A stretch of 34,283 nucleotides of DNA from an uncultured Collinsella sp. (GTDB lineage Bacteria > Actinomycetota > Coriobacteriia > Coriobacteriales > Coriobacteriaceae): positions 1 to 34,283 of the forward strand of contig CAUACA010000022.1 in NCBI GenBank assembly GCA_958427355.1, given 5' to 3'. The notes under the pieces were generated by a model that was given only the letters and a program-made list of their open reading frames with translations, ran no database searches and was not told the DNA's origin. Below, one piece after another: positions 7,953-15,009 of this stretch. Numbering within the stretch: the stretch's first letter is position 1; each line of letters begins with the position of its first letter. The position numbers and the translations under genes are program-made.

Positions 7953-7992
7953 GGGAGTCCTTTCCTTGGCGCGCACGGGTGGGTTTTGCGTC

Positions 7993-8197
7993 GTTATGAG
8001 TACGTTAACAACTTGAAGCGGCATGAACCAAGTGTTCACAATACCGCACGTTACGAGCTATGTTAACGTACTCATAACACATCGCTTGTCACTTTTTGAG
8101 AATCTGGTAATCGGTAGAAATTCAGCCGTGAACGGTACTGCCGTATGGACTTATAAAGCAGAAGAGATGCAGATAGAAAAAGTAGAGTACGTTAACA
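7993..8197. promoter_or_regulatory. gal operators: two exact 18-bp inverted copies plus one partial copy
   Basis: GTTATGAGTACGTTAACA at 7993-8010 recurs exactly as its reverse complement at 8061-8078. A 13-base core, GAGTACGTTAACA, occurs again at 8185-8197, nearer the regulator gene. The sites contain the central ACGT usual for LacI/GalR operators. The two outer copies are 68 bp apart start to start, about 6.5 helical turns. The array fills the 338-base interval between galK and the divergent LacI-family gene, so control of both by that regulator is likely. No convincing -35/-10 boxes were found. Confidence 0.75.
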
Positions 8198-8290
8198 TGC
8201 GTCCGACGATAGCGGGCCTCGGCGCGGGATGTATTTCTGCCCGGGCCGGCATTCACGCTATTCAGATCTCGCAAGGGTGAAGGTGATCCT

Positions 8291-9322
8291 GTGGCAAGGC
8301 GCCCGTCCAACGATACAGGTACGCGTCCGGTCTCCATGGCCGACGTCGCCCGCGCTGCTGGCGTTTCGCAGCAGACGGTTTCGCGCGTCGCCAACGGCTT
8401 GCCCAACGTTAACGAGCAGACGCGCCAGCGCGTGCAGGCCGCTATGCAAGAGCTCGGCTTTCGTCCGAGTTATGCCGGTCGCTCGCTGCGCGACGGCCGT
8501 TACCATTCGGTCGGCCTGTGCATCAACGATGTCACCAAGTTTGGCAACCTCTCAATGATCGACGGCATCGCCAGTGCTGCTCGCGAGCATAATTGCGCCA
8601 TCACGCTGGTCGAGATGTCCAAGACCGAGGAGTTTTCGCTTGCCGAGGCCACGCGTCGTATGGCCGCATTGCCGGTGGACGGCATCATCATCGGCATGAG
8701 CCGCATGGCGCCCGATTTTGAGACGTTTGATCCACTGCCGGGCATTGGCACGGTCATCGTTACCATGTACGCGCATCCGCGCGTGACCACGGTCGATTCC
8801 GACCATTACGGCTGCTCGCTCTTGCTTATGGATCACCTGTTTGAGCTGGGGCACGAGCAGATTCGCTATATTGGCGGCCCGTCGTTCTCGGTCGACGAGC
8901 AATTTCGTCGAGCCGGTTGGCAGGATGCGCTCGAGCGTAAACACATCGAGCCGGCAGAGCCGCTCGAGGGCGACTGGTCTGCCAACAGCGGCTACGAGGC
9001 CGGCAGGTACCTGGCCGAGCACGATCGCGCCATGACGGCGATTTATGCGGCAAACGACCAGATGGCAAATGGCGCGATTGCAGCGCTGCGCGATAGCGGT
9101 CTGCGCGTGCCCGAGGACGTGAGCGTGGTGGGCGTCGACGATTCGCTCGATGATTTTGTGGCACACAACGAGCTTACGACCGTGCGATTCGATCTACATC
9201 AGCGCGGACGCGAGGTATTCGAGCATGCGGTTCCCGAGGCGGGTACGGCGGGCAAAACCGTTGCCATCCGTATTCCCGGCCAGCTCATTATTCGACATAG
9301 CACGGCGATACCACGCTCATAG
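8291..9322 (+). CDS. LacI/GalR-family transcriptional regulator (probable galactose repressor)
   Basis: This 343-residue DNA-binding regulator has an N-terminal LacI helix-turn-helix at about residues 16-40 (SMADVARAAGVSQQTVSRVANG) with the hinge region behind it. A periplasmic-binding-protein-like effector domain follows, with typical ends DQMANGAIAALRDSGLRVPEDVSVVGVDD. The start codon is GTG at 8291, preceded by GGTGAAGGTGA. It is divergent from galK-galT, and the shared interval holds three copies of one operator sequence, so repression of galKT and itself, relieved by galactose or a derivative, is the best guess. The effector is not readable from sequence. Confidence 0.85.
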   Translation: MARRPSNDTGTRPVSMADVARAAGVSQQTVSRVANGLPNVNEQTRQRVQAAMQELGFRPSYAGRSLRDGRYHSVGLCINDVTKFGNLSMIDGIASAAREHNCAITLVEMSKTEEFSLAEATRRMAALPVDGIIIGMSRMAPDFETFDPLPGIGTVIVTMYAHPRVTTVDSDHYGCSLLLMDHLFELGHEQIRYIGGPSFSVDEQFRRAGWQDALERKHIEPAEPLEGDWSANSGYEAGRYLAEHDRAMTAIYAANDQMANGAIAALRDSGLRVPEDVSVVGVDDSLDDFVAHNELTTVRFDLHQRGREVFEHAVPEAGTAGKTVAIRIPGQLIIRHSTAIPRS

Positions 9323-9405
9323 TTTGCGCAGGTAAACGGCGATTTATCGTATTTCAATAACAATCGGTAAGGATGCCGGCAGATAACAGTTGGAATGCTG
9401 CCGAG

Positions 9406-9414
9406 TGCTATGAT
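9406..9414 (+). promoter_or_regulatory. Extended -10 promoter element of the flavodiiron gene
   Basis: TGCTATGAT fits an extended -10 (TGnTATGAT) 38 bases before the ATG. No good -35 lies 17 bases upstream, as is usual for extended -10 promoters. The RBS TAGGAGG follows at 9436-9442. Confidence 0.5.
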
Positions 9415-9451
9415 AGACGGGTTATTTTGTCTATCTAGGAGGCTTTGCCTG

Positions 9452-10612
9452 ATGGAGATCACCAAGGATATCCGCTACGTTGGCGTCGACGATCACGACA
9501 TTGACCTGTTCGAGGGCCAGTACGATGTGTCCGAGAACGGTATGGCATACAACAGCTACGTTATCTTGGGCGAAAAGATCGCCGTCGCCGATTCGGTCGA
9601 TGGTGGTTTTGTTGACGAGTGGCTCGGCAACCTCGAGGCCGCGCTCGATGGACGTACGCCCGACTACCTGGTTATCCATCACATGGAGCCTGATCACTCT
9701 GCTGGCATCGCCGCCTTTATGGAGCGCTACCCCCAGGCACAGATAGTGGCCAGCATGGGCGCCTTCCGCATGATGGTCAACTACTTTGGCACCGACTACC
9801 CCGAGCGTAAGATGGTCGTCAAAGAGGGCGACGTGCTCGACCTGGGTGGCCACAGCCTAACGTTTATCGGCGCCCCCAACGTGCACTGGCCCGAGGTGAT
9901 CTTCTCCTACGAGTCCACCGACAAGGTGCTCTTTAGTGCCGACGGCTTTGGCAAGTTCGGCGCCAACGACATCGAGGACCCGGAAGGCTGGGCTTGCGAA
10001 GCGCGCCGCTACTACTTTGGCATCGTCGGTAAGTTCGGCAAATTCGTGCAGACCGTGCTCAAGAAGGCCGCCGATCTGGATATCCAGATCATCTGTCCGC
10101 TCCATGGCCCTGTTCTTACCGAGAATCTGGGCTATTACCTCGACACCTACAACACCTGGTCGAGCTATCAGCCCGAGGACGAGGGCATCACGATCGCCTA
10201 TGCGAGCGTGTATGGCCATCTGAAGGCTGCCGTTGAGGAGCTTGCAACTGCGCTCGAGGCTCGCGGCCAGAAGGTTTCCGTCTTTGACCTGGCTCGCGAC
10301 GACATGGCCGAGGCCGTTGAGGATGCGTTCCGCTATGACCGTCTGGTACTCGCCTCCATCACCTATCAGGGCGAGATCTTCCCGTTCATGAGCACCTTTA
10401 TCCACACGCTTGCCGAGCACGCCTATCAGAACCGTACGGTGGCGCTCGTTGAGGCCGGCTCCTGGGCGCCCACCGCTGCCAAGGTTATGACCAAGGAGCT
10501 CGGGGGCATGAAGGACATCACCATGGCGCAGAACAAGGTGACCGTGCTGGGTTCGCTCAACGACGCCTCGCGCGCTCAGATCGAGGTTCTCGCCGACGAG
10601 CTGTCCAAGTAG
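9452..10612 (+). CDS. Flavodiiron protein (A-type flavoprotein, FprA family)
   Basis: This 386-residue cytoplasmic protein should reduce O2 to water (or NO to N2O) and so protect oxygen-sensitive enzymes such as pyruvate formate-lyase. The N-terminal metallo-beta-lactamase-like domain keeps the full diiron ligand set: His77, Glu79, Asp81 and His82 in HHMEPDHS, His145 in PNVHWPE, Asp164 in FSADGFG and His218 in CPLHGP. A flavodoxin domain begins near residue 245 (ITIAYASVYGHLKAA). There is no rubredoxin or flavin reductase extension, so it is a class A protein needing a separate electron donor. ATG at 9452 is used because TAGGAGG precedes it. It is monocistronic with its own terminator. Confidence 0.92.
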   Translation: MEITKDIRYVGVDDHDIDLFEGQYDVSENGMAYNSYVILGEKIAVADSVDGGFVDEWLGNLEAALDGRTPDYLVIHHMEPDHSAGIAAFMERYPQAQIVASMGAFRMMVNYFGTDYPERKMVVKEGDVLDLGGHSLTFIGAPNVHWPEVIFSYESTDKVLFSADGFGKFGANDIEDPEGWACEARRYYFGIVGKFGKFVQTVLKKAADLDIQIICPLHGPVLTENLGYYLDTYNTWSSYQPEDEGITIAYASVYGHLKAAVEELATALEARGQKVSVFDLARDDMAEAVEDAFRYDRLVLASITYQGEIFPFMSTFIHTLAEHAYQNRTVALVEAGSWAPTAAKVMTKELGGMKDITMAQNKVTVLGSLNDASRAQIEVLADELSK

Positions 10613-10635
10613 CGACACTTTCACTTTTGACGCTC

Positions 10636-10674
10636 AAACCACCACAAAGGGGACAGGCACCTTTGTGGTGGTTT
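10636..10674. terminator. Terminator hairpin with GGACAGGCA loop
   Basis: A perfect 15-bp stem (10636-10650 with 10660-10674) encloses the 9-nt loop GGACAGGCA and is followed by TTGTTTTT on the plus strand. It ends the flavodiiron transcript and abuts the stop of the convergent DeoR gene. The loop resembles that of the hairpin at 21012-21049 although the stems differ. Confidence 0.8.
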
Positions 10675-10680
10675 TTGTTT

Positions 10681-11484
10681 TTAGATGCGAGCGATGACGA
10701 GGGCTGGACGTGCGCTGTCAGTGGCTTCGGCGATTGATGTGGCGACGGCATCGTCGGGATCACGGTCCATCACGATGGTGTCAACGTCGGCAAGCTCGGC
10801 AAAACGGTACATGCCGCGTCCGTTGACCTTACTGGCGTCCATGAGGGCGACGCTTTGATGGGCCGCGGCGATCATAGCCGTTTTGGTCTCGGCCATCTGG
10901 GGAAAGTCGGTCGTAAAGCCGCAGCTGGGGACAAAAGCGCCAGGGCACATGACGGCAAGATCGGCATGGACCATTTGGAGCGCTTGCATAGTGAGCGGTC
11001 CGTACAAATAACGATGGCCTTTGCGCAACGCCCCGCCCAGCATGACGACATCGACCGAGGGCATGCTCTCGTCGATGTAATCGGCAATGGTAATGTCTGC
11101 TGTGATGACGGTGATACCGTCGCGTTGATCGAGGAGCCGGACGAACTCGAGCGCCGTGGTGCCCGAGTCGACGAGCAACGTGTCGCCGTCATTGACGAGC
11201 TCGATGGCGCTTTGCGCGATGGCCTGCTTGGCGGCGACGTTGACGTTGATGCGGCGATCCTGCGTGGAGACGGTCAGGCGTTTGTGGAGCGATACGGCAC
11301 CGCCATGCGTGCGGCGCAGCTTGCCTGCTTCGGCGAGCGCGTCCAGGTCGGCGCGGGCGGTGACGGAGGACACGCCAAAGGTCTGGGCGATTTCTGCTAC
11401 CTGCACCGAGGCATTATGATCGAGCATCTCCATGATGGCGGAACGACGCTCGTCGGCGAAAGCTCGGGTTGTTGCGTGGGCCAT
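10681..11484 (-). CDS. DeoR-family sugar-phosphate-responsive regulator
   Basis: This 267-residue protein has an N-terminal DeoR helix-turn-helix at about residues 11-60 (RRSAIMEMLDHNASVQVAEIA, then SSVTARADLDALAEAGKLRRTHGGAV) and a C-terminal sugar-isomerase-like effector domain with DSGTTALEFVRLL near residue 107. Such proteins (LacR, GatR, FruR types) sense phosphorylated sugars. It is divergent from the tagatose-bisphosphate aldolase gene. Similar GAAC/GTTC dyads occur in front of both that gene and lacA, so a LacR-like role over both units is likely but inferred. The start at 11484 fits the family N-terminus. Confidence 0.85.
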   Translation of the reverse strand: MAHATTRAFADERRSAIMEMLDHNASVQVAEIAQTFGVSSVTARADLDALAEAGKLRRTHGGAVSLHKRLTVSTQDRRINVNVAAKQAIAQSAIELVNDGDTLLVDSGTTALEFVRLLDQRDGITVITADITIADYIDESMPSVDVVMLGGALRKGHRYLYGPLTMQALQMVHADLAVMCPGAFVPSCGFTTDFPQMAETKTAMIAAAHQSVALMDASKVNGRGMYRFAELADVDTIVMDRDPDDAVATSIAEATDSARPALVIARI

Positions 11485-11819
11485 ATCTGCTCCATCATCG
11501 TCTGAAATTTGCAGGAATTGTGTTGACTCTATTTTCGTTCATTTTCTTTTTGAGTAAGAAAATACCTTTCGATTACTTATCTTTTCTATAAAAGAAAGAC
11601 GCTGAACGCCCAAAATTCAATATCGAACATGTTCACTCGGCTCAAATTTCTTCCGTTTGCTTTTCAAAAATGACTGTATTGACCTGCATGGGCTCAATAT
11701 CTCGCACGTGCAAAGCTGCTGAATTTCATACAATGAGCGCAGCAAAACGCAAGGTAAAACGCCTTGTGAACAACTACGCCCGATGTCCAGATGCGGGCGA
11801 GGGAGAGGAGCAAACGCTC
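11485..11819. promoter_or_regulatory. Divergent control region between deoR and the aldolase gene
   Basis: These 335 bases are AT-rich and contain no gene. ATTTTCTT (11541-11548) faces AAGAAAAT (11556-11563) across 7 bases. The palindrome GAACATGTTC lies at 11625-11634, akin to half-sites upstream of lacA. TTGACT at 11523-11528 and TATAAA at 11587-11592 are promoter-like but not at a standard spacing to each other. The dyads are good candidates for DeoR-family operators. An in-frame upward extension of the aldolase frame to 11670 is judged non-coding. Confidence 0.5.
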
Positions 11820-12677
11820 ATGGCACTTGTTACCACCGAAAAGATGCTCAAGGACGCTCAGGCCGGCCACTACGCTGTTGGCGCTTTCAACGTCGAGAAC
11901 CTCGAGTTTGTTATGGCCGTTCTGGCCGCTGCCGAGGAGACCAAGTCCCCCGTCATCATGCAGACCACCCCGGGCACCATCAAGACCGCTGGTCTGGACT
12001 ACTTCTACGGCATGGTCAAGGCTGCCGCCGAGCGCGCTTCCGTGCCCGTCGCTCTGCACCTCGATCACGGCGATGGCTATGACCGCTGCATGCAGGCTTT
12101 CCGCACGGGCTACACCTCTGTCATGATCGACGGTTCGCACGAGTCCTTCGAGGACAACATCGCCCTGACCAAGTCCGTCGCCGACGCTGGCCGCGCCATG
12201 GGCGTGCCCGTCGAGGCCGAGCTCGGTAAGGTTGGCGGCAAGGAGGACGACGGTCCCGCGGTTGAGGGCGAGAGCCCCTACACCGATCCGGCCGAGGCCA
12301 AGGAGTTCGTCGAGCGTACCGGCTGCACCTCCCTCGCAATTGGCGTTGGCACCAGCCACGGTGTGTACACGAGCGATCCGCACATCGAGCAGTCCGTGGT
12401 CAAGGCCATCCGCGACGCCGTCGACGTGCCGCTGGTCCTGCACGGCACCTCCGGTGTGCCCGATGAGCAGGTTGCCGAGGCCGTGAAGAACGGCATCTGC
12501 AAGGTTAACTACGCCACCGAACTGCGTCAGGCCTACACCAAGGGCTTCATGGCCTACATGGCCGAGAACCCTGCCTGCTTCGATCCCAAGAAGCCGGCCA
12601 AGGAGGGCATGCGTGAGATCACCGAGCTGGTTAAGATCCGCATGACCAACCTCAACTCTGTGGGCAAAGCAGAGTAA
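11820..12677 (+). CDS. gatY: Class II tagatose-bisphosphate aldolase (GatY/KbaY-like)
   Basis: This 285-residue zinc aldolase cleaves D-tagatose 1,6-bisphosphate to dihydroxyacetone phosphate and glyceraldehyde 3-phosphate. Asp82 and His83 in HLDHGD, His180 in GVGTSH and His208 in LVLHGTSG fall at the same positions as in E. coli GatY/KbaY, and the length matches (284-286). The segment GICKVNYATELRQAY is also typical. ATG at 11820 follows GGGAGAGGAG and the frame above it lacks family similarity. It completes the pathway begun by lacA-lacB-lacC, whose operon lacks an aldolase; the usual lacD is a class I enzyme of different fold. Activity on fructose 1,6-bisphosphate is possible, as the family has mixed specificity. 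Confidence 0.87.
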   Translation: MALVTTEKMLKDAQAGHYAVGAFNVENLEFVMAVLAAAEETKSPVIMQTTPGTIKTAGLDYFYGMVKAAAERASVPVALHLDHGDGYDRCMQAFRTGYTSVMIDGSHESFEDNIALTKSVADAGRAMGVPVEAELGKVGGKEDDGPAVEGESPYTDPAEAKEFVERTGCTSLAIGVGTSHGVYTSDPHIEQSVVKAIRDAVDVPLVLHGTSGVPDEQVAEAVKNGICKVNYATELRQAYTKGFMAYMAENPACFDPKKPAKEGMREITELVKIRMTNLNSVGKAE

Positions 12678-12701
12678 CAACAAGGGTACTCTGATCCCAC
12701 C

Positions 12702-12853
12702 GGACGGTTTGGGCGGGTCCCGTACTTAGTTTCCAAAACGTCCTCGCGCATGAAGGCCCCCGTTGTCTCGCTTCTTCGAAGCGTTGACAACGGGGGCCTT
12801 CGCGCTGTGGAATGATTTTGGAAACTAAGTACGGGGACCCGCCCAAACCGTCC
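12702..12853 (+). terminator. Structured element C (C/D family) downstream of the aldolase gene
   Basis: A very long interrupted palindrome follows gatY. The outer arms 12702-12738 and 12816-12853 pair almost without fault. The inner arms 12752-12767 and 12786-12801 pair perfectly over 16 bp, capped by CGCTTC-TTC-GAAGCG. The internal loop holds CGTCCTCGCGCAT on one side and CTGTGGAATGA on the other. Element D (31181-31285) has nearly the same internal loop but different helices. It may terminate transcription, but it is far larger than a normal terminator and lacks a clear T-tract. Confidence 0.65.
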
Positions 12854-12902
12854 TGCTCAATCGCCCTTGTGGCGTTGGGGCTGAAAGGGTGGGACGCGTG
12901 GG

Positions 12903-13526
12903 TTACTTGGTTGTTAGGGTTAACAGGTTGTTGGGAGTTTTAAGGTTGTAGGTGGCATTTGGGATGTCTTGGTGTGATCCCCATGCCGCTCTGGCAAAAC
13001 TGACCCCTGCTGAAGTTGCGCATTGTTCGTCGTAGACGGTGTCGCCAACGTAGACGACGTTGCCAGGATTCGCGCCCGTACGCCGGAGATATTCGAGCAT
13101 GGGAGCGGGTGCGGGTTTATGTTCGGTTGTGTCTTCGACAAGGATGATGTGCTCAAAATACTTATCGAAGCCAAGGGGTGCAATTTCTTTTGCGTATTCG
13201 TCGCGCGCACGTGAGGAGACGATGCCAAGTTCGCAGCCGTTGTTGGCGAGTGTTGCGATGACTTCAGGCAAGCCTGGAAACACGCTGATGGTGCTTTTAA
13301 AGCTGGCAGCAACTTGGCACCAGCGATCCAGCGTTGCCTGTGAGTAGATTCCAAGTTTCTCAAGGGCATCCTTGCCGGGTATGCCGAGGGCAAATTCAAG
13401 CTCGTGTCGGGGGAGCGTTTTGCCGGTTTCTTCTTGGATAATCTGGCCAAGCGATGACAGCACGCTTTCTTCTGTATCTGCCAATGTCCCATCAACGTCA
13501 AACACGATATAGTCAAAGTACTTCAT
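12903..13526 (-). CDS. HAD-superfamily phosphatase, subfamily IA
   Basis: This 207-residue cytoplasmic protein has the HAD motifs in order: motif I DVDGTLADT at residues 10-18 with nucleophile and acid Asp, motif II Ser in GIVSSRA near 100, the motif III lysine in EHKPAPAP near 135, and motif IV VGDTVYD near 160. A helical cap lies between motifs I and II, as in phosphoglycolate phosphatase/PpaX relatives. Substrate cannot be told; sugar phosphates, phosphoglycolate or pyrophosphate are options. TAGGAGC precedes the ATG. It lies 56 bases behind the AraC-family gene on the same strand and is probably co-transcribed with it. Confidence 0.85.
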   Translation of the reverse strand: MKYFDYIVFDVDGTLADTEESVLSSLGQIIQEETGKTLPRHELEFALGIPGKDALEKLGIYSQATLDRWCQVAASFKSTISVFPGLPEVIATLANNGCELGIVSSRARDEYAKEIAPLGFDKYFEHIILVEDTTEHKPAPAPMLEYLRRTGANPGNVVYVGDTVYDEQCATSAGVSFARAAWGSHQDIPNATYNLKTPNNLLTLTTK

Positions 13527-13582
13527 ATAGTAGCTCCTATCCGTTGTTTGCCTGCAAGTTTGATGCAGTGACAGAAGAAGGG

Positions 13583-14521
13583 CTAGCGGGATTTCTGCCT
13601 GGTACTATCGAGATTCTGCCTTGCTGCTCGATAGCTCGAAGGAGTGCATCCCATTTGTTCTTTAAATACCTGGCCAAGATGGCTTGCTGTCGCAAAGCCG
13701 CATTGGCGCGCGACTGTCTGGACCGTTCGCGTGGTGTGTGCCAAAAGTTCGCAAGCACGGTTTACGCGGTATGCGCGCAGATATGCCGCCGGGGTCGTTC
13801 CTGCGCAAGCTTCGATAATGCGGTAACACTCTCTTTCGCTTACGCCGGCTGCAGATGCCATCTGGGGCACATCTATAGCGGCTGCATAGTTTGCGCGGAT
13901 ATAGTCCAGGATTGCCTTGAACTGTACGTCGCGGTTGGTCATCCAAGAGGCGTTGTCGGAGGAAAAGAGCGGTTCGGCCTTGGCGTAAATCTGAATCCAG
14001 AGCTCTGACAAGCTATTCCGAAGCGCCATCTCGTTCTGCGGCCGTTGAAGGTCGTGGTTAAAGGAACTCTTTAGCAAATCGATAAAGGGCATATCGTCGG
14101 GGTTGGTGGGCGACCATTTGAGCACATCGACGCCTCGACATTGAAGCAATGGGTTGATGTAGCGCTTTTGGAGACGTCCCGTGGGATCGCCGAGCATCGA
14201 CGGCTGAAAGATATGCAGCATTTGAATGGCTGGCGCCGAATTGGGTGATTGCAGCGTGCTGTGCAAAACGCCGCCGTTGATAAAGCCGGCGGACCCTTCC
14301 CCAAAGCGTACGTGCTCATGAGCCGCGCGCGTTCGATAGTCAATCGCTCCCTGCTCCATGTAGAAAAGCTCAACCTCGGAATGCCAGTGCCAGGGGACGG
14401 AATTGCCCGGATAGCGAGCGAATTCTGCGCGTTCGGCAATATAGGGCCAGTCTTCGGCGGTCTCGGGAAACGCTTCCTCGCGTCCTCCGCGGTGCAATTC
14501 TATGTGATCCATGTTTCGCAT
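13583..14521 (-). CDS. AraC-family transcriptional regulator with cupin sensor domain
   Basis: This 312-residue protein has an N-terminal cupin domain with the HWHSEVELFYMEQG motif near residues 45-58, usual for sugar-sensing AraC proteins, and a C-terminal double helix-turn-helix near residues 210-305 (QMASAAGVSERECYRII, then TVARQCGFATASHLGQVFKE). Most such proteins activate carbohydrate genes. Its target is not obvious; the HAD gene downstream is the only close partner. Two starts are possible, 14521 (MRNMDH) and 14512 (MDHIEL). Neither has a good ribosome site, and a TATACT -10-like box about 9-14 bases upstream suggests a very short or leaderless transcript. Confidence 0.85.
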   Translation of the reverse strand: MRNMDHIELHRGGREEAFPETAEDWPYIAERAEFARYPGNSVPWHWHSEVELFYMEQGAIDYRTRAAHEHVRFGEGSAGFINGGVLHSTLQSPNSAPAIQMLHIFQPSMLGDPTGRLQKRYINPLLQCRGVDVLKWSPTNPDDMPFIDLLKSSFNHDLQRPQNEMALRNSLSELWIQIYAKAEPLFSSDNASWMTNRDVQFKAILDYIRANYAAAIDVPQMASAAGVSERECYRIIEACAGTTPAAYLRAYRVNRACELLAHTTRTVQTVARQCGFATASHLGQVFKEQMGCTPSSYRAARQNLDSTRQKSR

Positions 14522-14546
14522 GGCATCAGTATAAAGCGCGATGGGC

Positions 14547-14756
14547 TTAGATTGCTCTTGCCTGTTCGGGGAACGCCTTGTCTAGGGATGCTTGGAGCTT
14601 TTCGAACGATGCTCTCAAGTTGTGGCTCTGGTCGGTTGAGCGTTTGGCTTTTGTGGTGGGGGAGTCGAGGAGGCCGTTTCTCTGTGTCGGGGGGAAGGAG
14701 AAAAGGTTTGCATGATTTAGGGATGGCTGCTGTGCTGCGCCGTTGGAAGAATGCAT
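14547..14756 (-). CDS. Possible small protein of unknown function
   Basis: This 69-residue open frame lies just upstream of the AraC gene on the same strand and is preceded by GAGGAGG at 11 bases spacing. It has no recognised domain. The C-terminal third (NLRASFEKLQASLDKAFPEQ) could form an amphipathic helix; the rest is Ser/Asn/Pro-rich and looks disordered. It may be a short cytosolic protein, a leader frame or chance. Confidence 0.25.
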   Translation of the reverse strand: MHSSNGAAQQPSLNHANLFSFPPTQRNGLLDSPTTKAKRSTDQSHNLRASFEKLQASLDKAFPEQARAI

Positions 14757-14862
14757 GCTTATGCGGCCTCCTCGATGTCCACCAAAAGATTGCGCACGGG
14801 GTGTGCTGCTAGGTCCCGTGCGCTGGCAGTATTATGCCGCGGTTGCTGCAAAGAAGCGCTAA

Positions 14863-14955
14863 AGAAAGGCTTAACCTGGTTTGGTGTTACGATGAAACCG
14901 CAGGTCAAGGCTATTGAGTAACACTCTTGAAAGGTTTTGAGCTTAAGGGCTTTCT
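14863..14955 (+). ncRNA. Pseudoknot element E1 with CGATGAAACCGCAGGT core
   Basis: The 16-base core CGATGAAACCGCAGGT (14890-14905) is identical to 19271-19286. Around it, ACCTG (14874-14878) pairs with CAGGT (14901-14905), and GTGTTAC (14884-14890) pairs with GTAACAC (14918-14924). The two helices interleave, giving an H-type pseudoknot. An outer helix joins 14863-14868 with 14950-14955 (AGAAAG/CTTTCT). The flanking genes read on the minus strand, so if it is an RNA in this orientation it must have its own promoter. The remainder of 14757-15009 shows nothing else clear. Confidence 0.5.
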
Positions 14956-15009
14956 AAGGTTTGTGGCGTAGACGTGGCGCGGACGTGCGGAGCGTGTGAA
15001 TGCTCGCTG

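Noticed and set aside
11670..11819. N-terminal extension of the aldolase
   Set aside because: The extra 50 residues are unlike the family, and a good RBS lies before the internal ATG at 11820, which also gives exact GatY residue numbering.
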